Source: JASGCL01 sp965262775
GTDB taxonomy: Bacteria > Pseudomonadota > Alphaproteobacteria > JASGCL01
DNA: 16,887 bases
Reading direction: 5' to 3'
Assembly: GCA_965262775.1 (NCBI GenBank)
Contig: CBDHFT010000002.1
Coordinates: 1-16,887, forward strand
Shown: in pieces, positions 6,762 to 14,093 of the stretch
Layout of the letters: each line of letters opens with the position of its first letter
Position numbering within the stretch: position 1 is the first letter of the stretch
Made by a program: the position numbers and the translations under genes
The notes under the pieces: generated by a model
The model's database searches: none
What the model was told of the DNA's origin: nothing
The model's input: the letters and a program-made list of their open reading frames with translations, nothing else

Positions 6762-7160
6762 TTATTTGCCGATGGTTACTTGCCACCATTTTGGGCGTTG
6801 GGAGATATAAGAATGACTGCGTGGTTGTAGTTCTTTTGCTTTTGGGTTATCAAACACACCCAACAACAGGGCAAGGGTAGGGCCTTTATCAATGGCGCCA
6901 AGACTGCTACCGCATTTTTTGCAAAAGGCGCGATAGGAATGGGCAGAGGAATCATAGGTAGCGGGCTGGTCGCCAACCCATGAAATATCATCTTTGGCAA
7001 ATTCTACCCATGAAACAGTTAAACCGCCAGTATGTTTTTGGCACATGGTGCAAGAACAGGTATGGGGTTTTGCGTCCGCCCCCTTGGCGATATTGGCGAC
7101 AAAACGAACCGCGCCACATAAACAACCACCTGTAAATTGTTTTTTGGTTTCCTTTGCCAT
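6762..7160 (-). CDS. GFA/CENP-V family zinc-binding protein
   Basis: This 132-residue protein has the GFA (glutathione-dependent formaldehyde-activating enzyme/CENP-V) fold signature. GGCLCGAVRF (about residues 11-20) supplies a Cys-x-Cys-Gly pair, HTCSCTMCQKHTGG (about 33-46) gives C-x-C-x2-C, and FCKKCGSSLG (about 79-88) gives C-x2-C. These are the cysteines expected for the two zinc sites. Characterised relatives bind glutathione S-conjugates or formaldehyde adducts, but most bacterial members have no proven reaction. The gene converges on rpoH with only six bases between the stop codons and no visible terminator between them, so antisense overlap of transcripts is likely. The ATG at 7160 lacks an evident Shine-Dalgarno sequence. 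Confidence 0.88.
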   Translation of the reverse strand: MAKETKKQFTGGCLCGAVRFVANIAKGADAKPHTCSCTMCQKHTGGLTVSWVEFAKDDISWVGDQPATYDSSAHSYRAFCKKCGSSLGAIDKGPTLALLLGVFDNPKAKELQPRSHSYISQRPKWWQVTIGK

Positions 7161-7314
7161 GGTTATATTTTTTAAAAAAATATATTAACATGAGGATGGA
7201 GTCAAGTTCAAGGGTTATCGCACCGCGTTTTAAAATGGGGATAATAGGCCAGTTAAACAACCGCCTTGCCAACCTACATTATTATGCTGGCGCCAATATT
7301 TTTTGGGAATATCT

Positions 7315-7391
<77 letters not shown>

Positions 7392-7412
7392 GTGCAAGAA
7401 ATAAGATATTTT

Positions 7413-7441
7413 TTGACATAACTGGTTTTTTGCCTTATGGC
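7413..7441 (+). promoter_or_regulatory. Putative promoter of the zeta-subunit operon
   Basis: A consensus TTGACA (7413-7418), a 17-bp spacer and a weak -10 TATGGC (7436-7441), upstream of the ATG at 7522. It begins about 20 bp after the 5' end of the divergent tRNA gene. Confidence 0.4.
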
Positions 7442-7459
7442 AAGACCATAGAAAAGAAG

Positions 7460-7473
7460 TTGTCTATAGACAA
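7460..7473. promoter_or_regulatory. 14-bp perfect palindrome, possible operator
   Basis: TTGTCTATAGACAA lies just downstream of the putative promoter and about 50 bp before the zeta-subunit start. It could be a repressor site in the leader. No regulator is recognised, and a chance AT-rich palindrome cannot be excluded. Confidence 0.25.
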
Positions 7474-7521
7474 TTGCCTAAACCGTCATTATAATACCCA
7501 TCAAATAAGGAGACAATTGCC

Positions 7522-7842
7522 ATGACCAATTTTCAAGACCGCCAACGGGCAGAAGAAAAAAAATATCAATTAAATAAAGAACAGGAATTTAAAGTCGTGA
7601 TGCGACGCAACAAATTGTTTGCCGATTGGTTAGCGGACGAGGTGGCAATGGATAAAGACACCGCCCGCACCCGTATTATTGATGCCGATTTTGAAAAACC
7701 CGGTAGTGATGATGTCATCGCCGAGGCGATGAAAATAATCGCCGAGCAAGGGCAAGACAAAAAAATAAACGCCGATATTTTAAATAAAAAATTGCAAGAA
7801 TACCACGCCATCGCCAAACAACAGGTTGTTGCCGAAATTTAA
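7522..7842 (+). CDS. F1-ATPase inhibitory zeta subunit (DUF1476)
   Basis: This 106-residue protein matches the alphaproteobacterial DUF1476 family throughout: an N-terminal FQDRQRAEEKKY, then QEFKVVMRRNKLFADWLADE, then ADFEKPGSDDVIAEAMKI. In Paracoccus denitrificans this family is the zeta subunit, whose N-terminal segment inserts into the F1 catalytic sector and blocks ATP hydrolysis by the F1Fo-ATP synthase. It is therefore expected to be a cytoplasmic, membrane-complex-associated regulator of respiratory energy conservation. The start is supported by AAGGAG (7507-7512) at a 9-bp spacing. It is the first gene of the operon running to nadD, and the next gene concerns the bc1 complex. Whether inhibition is active in this organism cannot be read from sequence; in some relatives zeta is weak. 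Confidence 0.9.
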   Translation: MTNFQDRQRAEEKKYQLNKEQEFKVVMRRNKLFADWLADEVAMDKDTARTRIIDADFEKPGSDDVIAEAMKIIAEQGQDKKINADILNKKLQEYHAIAKQQVVAEI

Positions 7843-7870
7843 TAGGCTTCACACACATGATAGGGTTGGC

Positions 7871-8416
7871 ATGATAAAGTTTGTCAGATTCATTATTTCT
7901 GTTATTCGCCAGCCCCGCCATCATAAAACAATGGCGCGGCAATGGCTTTATGATTGTCATCAAGTGGCGTGGCAAAAAAAAATTATTGATATGTTGCTGG
8001 TAAGCAACAAGCGTGATGATAACGTCGAAGCCCGCACCAATTTGTTCGCGGTTTTTTTGGCAACGATGATGCAGGCGGTGCAGGATAGAAAATTACGCCA
8101 AGCCATCATGAACCAGGTGGTGTTTGAAATTGACGATGCCTATCGCCTACAGGGCACTCATGACATGACGGTGGGGAAACGGGTTAAGGCCTTGGTGGCG
8201 AAACTTTACGCGCGATTGAACCGTTATCACGCGGCCTTGCAAAGCAAGGACAAGGATAAATTGCTCAAGCTGTTGGTTTTTTATTTTGGTGAAAAGCAAA
8301 AAAAACATTACCCGCAATTGGTTGATTATTTGTTTGCTTGCCAACAACATTGGAAAAAAAATTGGCAACAACAGGATAAAGGAAGCGTTATAGAAAAAAT
8401 GCCGCCTATCAAATAA
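7871..8416 (+). CDS. Ubiquinol-cytochrome c chaperone (CBP3/UQCC1 family)
   Basis: This protein is 181 residues from the ATG at 7871. The frame is open 45 bp further upstream to a TTG that would overlap the zeta gene, but the ATG gives a better N-terminus. The central segment carries the family pattern: EARTNLFAVFLATMM, then VVFEIDDAYRLQGTHDMTVG (in place of the usual mD..lRE.GvGDl.V), then KRVKALVAKLYARLNRY. The C-terminus is helical and basic. Mitochondrial CBP3 binds newly made cytochrome b and assists assembly of the bc1 complex; the bacterial homologue is presumed to do the same on the cytoplasmic face of the inner membrane. In many alphaproteobacteria this gene directly precedes the DUF177 gene, as here, which supports the assignment. 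Confidence 0.8.
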   Translation: MIKFVRFIISVIRQPRHHKTMARQWLYDCHQVAWQKKIIDMLLVSNKRDDNVEARTNLFAVFLATMMQAVQDRKLRQAIMNQVVFEIDDAYRLQGTHDMTVGKRVKALVAKLYARLNRYHAALQSKDKDKLLKLLVFYFGEKQKKHYPQLVDYLFACQQHWKKNWQQQDKGSVIEKMPPIK

Positions 8417-8434
8417 AAATTTGTCAAAACATCA

Positions 8435-9139
8435 TTGAAAAAAAATATTGTAAAAGAAAAAAAATCATCGGGCGTCTTAAAAAAAACGCCAACCCTTAGC
8501 CTGTATCGCAAGGGGGTGGTGGCATTGCGCGATGTGCAAAAAAAAGATATCGAGGTTTCTTGGCAATTTAATAAAACCGATAAAAAACAAGCTAGCATGT
8601 TGCAGGCTATCGAAAAACGCTTGAGCCTTATCGGCTTGAATCATTTTCATGCGGATTTGGTTTGCACAAAATTGGACAATAAGATCTATTACCTAAGCGG
8701 CAGTTGGTCGGCGGTGGTTACCCAACAATGCGTGGTCAGCCTTGATGATTTTGAACAAACCTTGCGTGCCGACCTGCATCTTGATTTCATCGAGCAAAGG
8801 TTTTACGATGAAAAAAAGCATAAGGAGGTTGAACCGCTGGAATCGGACGACCTTGATACATTGGACCAAGTGATACAAGAATTATCGTTAAGCCTTGACC
8901 CTTTTCCTAAAAAACCTGGGGCAACCATTCCCGTGGCTTGGCGCGCCGAATTTATTGCGCCCCCTTCGCCTGATAAGGACGCTGATGCGGTTAAGAAAAT
9001 GGTTAAGCCCGCTGCGCCCGCCCTTGGTAAACCCCTGGTTAAACCCCTGAATCAACCCATGACTCAACCCCTGGCCAAACCATTTGCCAATTTGGCAGAA
9101 AAATTAAAAACAAAAGATAAAGCAAAAGATGTAAGATAA
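8435..9139 (+). CDS. DUF177/YceD-family protein with proline-rich insertion
   Basis: This protein is 234 residues from a TTG at 8435, the first plausible start after the previous stop; there is no clear Shine-Dalgarno sequence. GTG codons near 8516 are alternatives but would cut into the conserved N-terminal domain. The centre (YLSGSWSAVVTQQCVVSLDD) is the alphaproteobacterial DUF177 signature with a single Cys. The LSLDPFPKKPGA segment matches the family C-terminal part. Bacterial YceD-type proteins are linked to 23S rRNA accumulation and often lie by rpmF/plsX, which are not seen here. Between the KPGA motif and the terminal PFANLAEKL there is an extra stretch with repeated K/Q-P-L/M units (PLVKPLNQPMTQPLAKP). 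It belongs to the same transcription unit as its neighbours; the stop is five bases from the proA start. Confidence 0.75.
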   Translation: MKKNIVKEKKSSGVLKKTPTLSLYRKGVVALRDVQKKDIEVSWQFNKTDKKQASMLQAIEKRLSLIGLNHFHADLVCTKLDNKIYYLSGSWSAVVTQQCVVSLDDFEQTLRADLHLDFIEQRFYDEKKHKEVEPLESDDLDTLDQVIQELSLSLDPFPKKPGATIPVAWRAEFIAPPSPDKDADAVKKMVKPAAPALGKPLVKPLNQPMTQPLAKPFANLAEKLKTKDKAKDVR

Positions 9140-9144
9140 AAACA

Positions 9145-10419
9145 ATGACAGAGAAATCTCATCAATCCATACTCGACCTCGCCCAGCGCGCTAAAGATGT
9201 TGCGTCAAGCCTAGCCATGGCAAGTACCGAACAAAAAAATAGTGCGCTATTGCGGTTGGCGGAAAAATTAATCAAAGAAAAAAAAACCATCATCGCCGCC
9301 AACCAAATCGATATGGAACATGGCAAGGATTTATCACCCGCCCTGCAAGACAGGTTGTTGCTGGATGACAAACGAATCACCGCCATGGCGGAGCAGGTTA
9401 AAACAATCGCCGCCTTGCCCGACCCTGTCGGGGCGGTTATCAACCAATGGACCCGCCCCAACGGGTTGTTGATAAAAAAAATTGCTTGCCCTTTGGGGGT
9501 TGTGTTGGCCATTTATGAATCGCGGCCTAATGTGTCGGTCGACATTGCGGCCTTGGCTTTAAAATCGGGCAATGTGGCAATCTTGCGCAGCGGCTCGGCC
9601 AGTTTTGCTTCGTCAAAAAAATTGGTGGATCTTATCCAGGATTCGTTACAAGAATCTGGCCTGCCCCGCGAACAAACCCAAATGGTGATGGATAACGACC
9701 GTGCTGTCATAAAACAGCTATTGCAAATGCACCAATATATCGACGTAGTGGTGCCGCGCGGTGGCCAAGAATTGATAAAAAATATTCGCGCCAATGCCAC
9801 CATGCCCGTTTTTGCCCATGAAGATGGTAATTGCCATGTTTATGTTGACGCCACGGCCGATGTCGCCATGGCCGCCGATATTCTTTATAATTCAAAATTA
9901 CGCAGGGTTGGGGTATGCGGCGCCATGGAGTCATGGTTGTTGGATAAAACCTGGCTTAACCAGCCAGAAGATGTTGCGGTGATGATAAAAAAATTGATAG
10001 AGGGCGGGGTAGAATTCCGCGCTTGCCCTGGATCCTATCCCTTGTTAAAAAAATTGGGGGCGCGGGTAAGCACGGCCAGCGAAGCCGATTATAGCCAAGA
10101 ATATTTGGATAAAATAATGTCGGTCAAGGTGGTGGACGGCGTTGACCAGGCCATTGCCCATATCAACCATTATGGTTCGCACCATACCGACGCCATTATC
10201 ACCCGCGATAAAAAAATAGCCGACAGGTTTTTGCGCGGCGTTGAAAGCGCGATCATTTTGCATAATGCGTCGACCCAATTTGCCGACGGTGGCGAATTTG
10301 GTTTCGGGGCGGAGGTTGGCATTGCAACTGGCAAATTCCACGCCCGCGGCCCCGTGGGTTTGAATGAATTATGCAGTTATTATTACCAAGTGCTGGGGCA
10401 GGGGCAATGTCGGCCATAA
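9145..10419 (+). CDS. proA: Gamma-glutamyl phosphate reductase
   Basis: This 424-residue protein has the normal length for ProA, which reduces gamma-glutamyl phosphate to glutamate semialdehyde with NADPH, the second step of proline synthesis. Family signatures are clear: LAIYESRPNV (about 121-130), VVVPRGGQEL (about 201-210), HEDGNCHVYVD, the catalytic-cysteine segment RRVGVCGAMES (Cys258), and YGSHHTDAIIT. The C-terminus, FGFGAEVGIATGKFHARGPVGLNEL, is also typical. No ribosome-binding site is obvious, so translation may be coupled to the DUF177 gene whose stop is five bases upstream. proB is not in the window; nadD follows with an overlap, matching the common alphaproteobacterial proBA-nadD order. 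Confidence 0.96.
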   Translation: MTEKSHQSILDLAQRAKDVASSLAMASTEQKNSALLRLAEKLIKEKKTIIAANQIDMEHGKDLSPALQDRLLLDDKRITAMAEQVKTIAALPDPVGAVINQWTRPNGLLIKKIACPLGVVLAIYESRPNVSVDIAALALKSGNVAILRSGSASFASSKKLVDLIQDSLQESGLPREQTQMVMDNDRAVIKQLLQMHQYIDVVVPRGGQELIKNIRANATMPVFAHEDGNCHVYVDATADVAMAADILYNSKLRRVGVCGAMESWLLDKTWLNQPEDVAVMIKKLIEGGVEFRACPGSYPLLKKLGARVSTASEADYSQEYLDKIMSVKVVDGVDQAIAHINHYGSHHTDAIITRDKKIADRFLRGVESAIILHNASTQFADGGEFGFGAEVGIATGKFHARGPVGLNELCSYYYQVLGQGQCRP

Positions 10420-11000
10420 ATTATTCCAAGCCATACCGCCGCCTGTTCCATAAAAATCAATATAAAAAAAATGGGCGGTTGATTGGTTTGCTGGGCGGCA
10501 GTTTTAACCCCGCCCACGCGGGGCACCGCGCCATGTCAATACTGGCGATGAAAGAATACAAATTGGATGAAATATGGTGGTTGGTGGTGGAAAGCAACCC
10601 GCTTAAGCCAGTTAAAAAAATACCGCCATTACAACAACGCGCCGCCGCCGCCAAAGCAATAGCGTGCCACCCGCGTGTCAAAATAAAAACCTTAGCGGGC
10701 AAAAAAAATTATTATAGTTACGACGCGGTGAAAAATATCATGCAACATCACCCGCGCGATAATTTTGTTTTTATCATGGGTAGCGATTGCTGGTTCGAAT
10801 TTCACCGTTGGTATCGCTGGCGTGCGTTGATGCGATTATTGCCCATTGTTGTTTTGGGGCGTGCCCCGACCCATTTGCTTTACCGCCGCGCCCGCGCCAG
10901 CATGGCGACGGGGGGCATTGGTCAGGATAGAGGAATCAAAATCCATCGCTTCGCCCACCCGCTGAATGGGATTTCATCGACGGCTTTGCGCGAGGATTGA
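10407..11000 (+). CDS. nadD: Nicotinate-nucleotide adenylyltransferase
   Basis: This protein is 197 residues from the ATG at 10407, which overlaps the proA stop by 13 bp and has a purine-rich GGGGCAGGGG upstream. The nucleotidyltransferase signature GLLGGSFNPAHAGH lies near residue 30, followed by DEIWWLVVESNPLKP, FVFIMGSDCWFEFHRWYRWR and the second signature ISSTALR close to the C-terminus. It adenylates nicotinate mononucleotide in NAD synthesis. The protein stops two residues after SSTALR; alphaproteobacterial NadD proteins characteristically end just after this motif, so this is not a truncation. The genes that often follow in this order (rsfS, rlmH) are absent; groES comes next after 249 bp. 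Confidence 0.94.
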   Translation: MSAINYSKPYRRLFHKNQYKKNGRLIGLLGGSFNPAHAGHRAMSILAMKEYKLDEIWWLVVESNPLKPVKKIPPLQQRAAAAKAIACHPRVKIKTLAGKKNYYSYDAVKNIMQHHPRDNFVFIMGSDCWFEFHRWYRWRALMRLLPIVVLGRAPTHLLYRRARASMATGGIGQDRGIKIHRFAHPLNGISSTALRED

Positions 11001-11109
11001 TAAATAGCCCCCTGGGTTTGTTTCATGGTTTTCCCCTGGTATTGTTTGCTTGGCGAATGGTCTATTACATACCTTATAAATGGTTTGGGGTGAAAAATAA
11101 TAATCAATA

Positions 11110-11138
11110 CTTGACTTTTACCCCGTCTGTTCCTATAT
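11110..11138 (+). promoter_or_regulatory. Promoter of groESL, RpoH-like or sigma-70
   Basis: CTTGAC (11110-11115) and CTATAT (11133-11138), 17 bp apart, fit the alphaproteobacterial RpoH pattern (CTTG...CTATAT). The overlapping TTGACT/TATATC also fits sigma-70. A second CTTGACA at 11140-11146 lacks a good -10. No CIRCE (TTAGCACTC inverted repeat) is seen between 11001 and 11249. Confidence 0.5.
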
Positions 11139-11249
11139 CCTTGACATCTAGCCTAATAAAATTTTTGGTAGCCGTTCTGGTTTTTTCAAAAATGTCTTAG
11201 GCAAAAAAATTATTAAATAACAATAGATAACAATTTAGAGGAGCATAAC

Positions 11250-11543
11250 ATGGCAACAAAATTTCGTCCCCTGCATGACAGGGTATTGGTGGAAAGATTA
11301 GAATCTGAAGCCAAGACGGCGGGGGGCATTATTATCCCCGATACAGCGCAAGAAAAGCCAATGGAAGGCAAAATCATTGCGGTGGGTGATGGCTATGTCA
11401 ATGACGATGGCAAGGTTCGCCCCTTAAATGTTAAGGCGGGCGACCGAGTATTATTTGGCAAATGGTCGGGCACCGAGGTTAAGCTTGATGGTAAGGAATT
11501 GCTTATCATGAAGGAAAGCGACATCATGGGGATTCTTGGTTAA
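11250..11543 (+). CDS. groES: Co-chaperonin GroES (Cpn10)
   Basis: This 97-residue protein is standard GroES: FRPLHDRVLVERLE at the N-terminus, the GroEL-binding mobile loop around residues 17-33 (EAKTAGGIIIPDTAQEKP), GKIIAVGDG, GDRVLFGKWSGTEVKLDGKE and a terminal SDIMGILG. It forms the heptameric lid of the GroEL chamber. AGAGGAG (11237-11243) is a good ribosome-binding site. It is the first gene of a two-gene operon, 63 bp before groEL. Confidence 0.98.
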   Translation: MATKFRPLHDRVLVERLESEAKTAGGIIIPDTAQEKPMEGKIIAVGDGYVNDDGKVRPLNVKAGDRVLFGKWSGTEVKLDGKELLIMKESDIMGILG

Positions 11544-11606
11544 TCGCCCAACATAAAAAAACAAAACAATAACAAAAAAAAACTTAATTTATTCAGGAGA
11601 AAAATC

Positions 11607-13262
11607 ATGGCAGCAAAAGATGTAAAATTCGGTATTGACGCGCGCACCAAAATGATGCGCGGGGTGGATATTTTGGCCAACGCCGTTAAGGTAACATTGG
11701 GTCCCAAGGGGCGCAATGTCGTCATTGACAAATCATACGGCGCACCCCGTATTACAAAAGACGGCGTGACCGTGGCCAAGGAAATTGAATTGGCCGACAA
11801 ATTTGAAAACATGGGCGCGCAAATGTTGCGCGAAGTGGCGTCAAAAACCAACGACATCGCGGGCGATGGCACCACCACCGCCACCGTGTTGGGGCAATCC
11901 ATCGTGACCGAAGGGGTCAAGGCGGTTGCCGCGGGCATGAACCCGATGGATTTAAAACGTGGTATCGACATGGCCGTTGCGGCCGTGGTTGCCGATATTA
12001 AAAAACGTTCGCAAAAAATTAGCACATCGGGCGAGGTTGCCCAGGTTGGCACCATTTCCGCCAATGGCGAAGTGGAAATTGGCAAAATTATTGCCGAAGC
12101 CATGGAAAAAGTTGGCAACGAAGGTGTCATAACCGTCGAAGAAGCCAAAGGCTTAACCACCGAATTGGATGTTGTCGAAGGCATGCAATTTGACCGCGGT
12201 TATTTATCGCCATATTTCGTAACCAACGCGGAAAAAATGATTTGCGATTTGGAAAAACCCTACATCTTACTTTATGAAGATAAATTGTCGTCGTTGCAAC
12301 CGTTGCTTCCCGTTTTGGAAGCCGTGGTGCAATCGGGTCGCCCATTGTTAATCATTGCCGAGGATGTGGAGGGCGAGGCCCTTGCTACCCTGGTGGTGAA
12401 CAAATTGCGCGGCGGGTTAAAGGTTTCGGCGGTCAAGGCCCCAGGCTTTGGCGACCGTCGCAAAGCCATGCTGGAAGACATTGCCGTTTTAACGGGCGGG
12501 CAAGTTATCAGCAAAGATTTGGGTATTAAACTTGAATCGGTTACCATTGACATGTTGGGCACCGCCAAAAACATTCATATCGACAAAGACAACACCACGA
12601 TAGTCGATGGTGCTGGCAAAAAAGACGATATCGAAGGGCGTTGCAACCAAATAAGAAAACAAGTCGAAGACACCACGTCGGATTACGACCGCGAAAAATT
12701 GCAAGAACGTCTTGCCAAATTGGCGGGCGGGGTTGCGGTTATTAAAGTTGGTGGCGCGACCGAAATTGAAGTCAAAGAACGCAAAGACCGCGTTGATGAT
12801 GCCATGCACGCAACCCGTGCGGCCGTTGAAACGGGCATTGTTGCGGGCGGTGGAACGGCTTTGTTAAAATCTTTGCCAGCATTAGAAAAAATGAAGGGCG
12901 AAAATGAAGACCAAACCCACGGTATCAAAATTGTTCGCCGCGCGTTGGAAGCCCCCGCGCGTCAGATTGCTGAAAACGCTGGCCATGACGGCGCGGTGAT
13001 AGCAGGCAAAATAATGGAAAACAAAGATGCTAACTTCGGCTTTGACGCCCAAGAAGGCACCTACAAGGACCTTGTCAAGGCGGGTATTATTGACCCAGCC
13101 AAGGTTGTGTTGACGGCATTGCAAGATGCGGCGTCGGTTGCGGGGTTATTAATAACCACCGAAGCCATGATTGCCGATCGCCCCGAACCCAAATCAACCC
13201 CCGCCATGCCCGAAGGCATGGGTGGTATGGGCGGTATGGGTGGCATGGGCGGCATGATGTAA
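11607..13262 (+). CDS. groEL: Chaperonin GroEL (Cpn60)
   Basis: This 551-residue protein is full-length GroEL. It has TLGPKGRNVVIDKSYGAP and DGTTTATVLGQSI near the nucleotide pocket (the catalytic Asp is in GDGTTTA), the apical-domain segments LLIIAEDVEGEALATLVVNK and VKAPGFGDRRKAMLEDIAVL, the second equatorial GGGTALL, and a C-terminal GMGGMGGMGGMGGMM tail. It forms the tetradecameric ATP-driven folding chamber with GroES in the cytosol. AGGAGA (11595-11600) precedes the ATG. This is presumably the essential copy, co-transcribed with groES and ended by the hairpin at 13384-13422. Confidence 0.98.
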   Translation: MAAKDVKFGIDARTKMMRGVDILANAVKVTLGPKGRNVVIDKSYGAPRITKDGVTVAKEIELADKFENMGAQMLREVASKTNDIAGDGTTTATVLGQSIVTEGVKAVAAGMNPMDLKRGIDMAVAAVVADIKKRSQKISTSGEVAQVGTISANGEVEIGKIIAEAMEKVGNEGVITVEEAKGLTTELDVVEGMQFDRGYLSPYFVTNAEKMICDLEKPYILLYEDKLSSLQPLLPVLEAVVQSGRPLLIIAEDVEGEALATLVVNKLRGGLKVSAVKAPGFGDRRKAMLEDIAVLTGGQVISKDLGIKLESVTIDMLGTAKNIHIDKDNTTIVDGAGKKDDIEGRCNQIRKQVEDTTSDYDREKLQERLAKLAGGVAVIKVGGATEIEVKERKDRVDDAMHATRAAVETGIVAGGGTALLKSLPALEKMKGENEDQTHGIKIVRRALEAPARQIAENAGHDGAVIAGKIMENKDANFGFDAQEGTYKDLVKAGIIDPAKVVLTALQDAASVAGLLITTEAMIADRPEPKSTPAMPEGMGGMGGMGGMGGMM

Positions 13263-13383
13263 TAGGCTTCGCCTATAACCATGCTGTTGAATGGTGGAGA
13301 GATAAAAGACTTATTGTTTTGGTCTCTAACCATTATAGTGATTTAGCTTTTCAGCTTCTTAAGCTTAAAAGTTTTATTGAATT

Positions 13384-13422
13384 AAAAAACCCCGCTTGTT
13401 GTTTTAGCAAGCGGGGTTTTTT
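13384..13422 (+). terminator. groEL terminator (bidirectional)
   Basis: AAAAAACCCCGCTTG (13384-13398) pairs with CAAGCGGGGTTTTTT (13408-13422) over 15 bp with a 9-nt loop. The A-run and T-run make it usable from either strand. It is 121 bp after the groEL stop; the 3' UTR between also contains a CTTCG-type palindrome TAGGCTTCGCCTA near 13263. Confidence 0.9.
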
Positions 13423-13585
13423 CTAGGCTTCGCCTAGAACCAAACTTTTCGGATTCTTGGTTGAAAAGTTTTATTGAATTTAAAAGCCCCATCGTTGTTT
13501 TAACGGGTGAGAGTTTTTTTTGGTAAAAATTGGGTGAAAGCCTCCCTTGCTTGAGCAAGGGAGGACGGAAAAATACGAGGCTTGC
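13423..13585 (+). repeat. Repeat A, copy 1 (163 bp)
   Basis: It begins with the palindrome CTAGGCTTCGCCTAG, contains a degenerate C-rich/G-rich stem followed by T8, then the hairpin CCTCCCTTGCT-TG-AGCAAGGGAGG (13541-13564), and ends GAGGCTTGC. It is nearly identical to 13857-14019 with only a few substitutions and one-base indels. Confidence 0.9.
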
Positions 13586-13595
13586 GCGCGGGCAA

Positions 13596-13665
13596 CCTCC
13601 CTTGTGATACAAGGGAGGAAGAAAATTAACGAACGAAGTGAAGTATAATTTTCAGGTGGGTTAGA
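13596..13665 (-). repeat. Repeat B-like element, inverted copy
   Basis: Read on the minus strand it starts TCTAACCCACC and ends with the hairpin CCTCCCTTGT-ATC-ACAAGGGAGG (13596-13618 on plus). This matches both ends of B copies 2 and 3, while the central part differs. Confidence 0.7.
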
Positions 13666-13741
13666 AACGCTTGCCCGATATTTGCGGGGGTACGACAACC
13701 CTTGGGGAAGGATTCTTAGGGCGAGGATAATTTATTAAATG

Positions 13742-13815
13742 GTGTCTAACCTACCCAAAAAATATGGTCGGCTACGCCTCCCTATTTTTCTCCCTCCCTT
13801 GTATCACAAGGGAGG
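13742..13815 (+). repeat. Repeat B, copy 2 (74 bp)
   Basis: It runs from GTGTCTAACCTACCC through AATATGGTCGGCTA to the hairpin CCTCCCTTGT-ATC-ACAAGGGAGG (13793-13815). The copy at 14094-14167 has the same length and very similar sequence. Confidence 0.88.
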
Positions 13816-13856
13816 CGGGCTGCGCTTCACCCGCTAGGCTTGCGCTTAAGAACCGC

Positions 13857-14019
13857 CTAGGTTTCGCCTAGAACCAAACTTTTCAGCTTCTTGGTTGAAA
13901 AGTTTTATTGAATTTAAAAGCCCCATCGTTGTTTTAACGGGTGAGATTTTTTTTGGTAAAAAATTGGGTGAAAGCCTCCCTTGCTTGAGCAAGGGAGGAC
14001 GGAAAAATACGAGGCTTGC
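13857..14019 (+). repeat. Repeat A, copy 2 (163 bp)
   Basis: It has the same order and length as copy 1: CTAGGTTTCGCCTAG palindrome, terminator-like stem plus T8, hairpin CCTCCCTTGCT-TG-AGCAAGGGAGG (13975-13998), terminal GAGGCTTGC. Small differences near the middle show it is not an assembly duplicate. Confidence 0.9.
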
Positions 14020-14093
14020 CGAGATATTTTTCCAAGGTGGGTTCGTTAATTCGTTTTTTATTTCTATAAGTTTGTTAAGTAAAAAAAATATGA

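Noticed and set aside
10990..11000. NadD seemed truncated two residues after SSTALR.
   Set aside because: Alphaproteobacterial NadD proteins normally end shortly after this motif, so it is full length.
10997..11200. A 67-codon hydrophobic frame between nadD and groES.
   Set aside because: It has no ribosome-binding site, covers the groESL promoter region and has no recognisable features.
11540..12184. A 214-codon minus-strand frame opposite groEL.
   Set aside because: Antisense shadow of a highly conserved gene with biased codons; no start signals or family features.
13260..13345. Alternative hairpins in the groEL 3' UTR (AATGGT/ACCATT and ACCAT/ATGGT).
   Set aside because: Short, imperfect and AT-rich; they may be chance pairings, so they are not listed as features.
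13382..13698. Open frames on the minus strand across repeat A copy 1 and the inverted B-like element.
   Set aside because: They cover the repeats and the groEL terminator, overlap each other in different frames, and the small indels between A copies break the frame. They are not credible genes.
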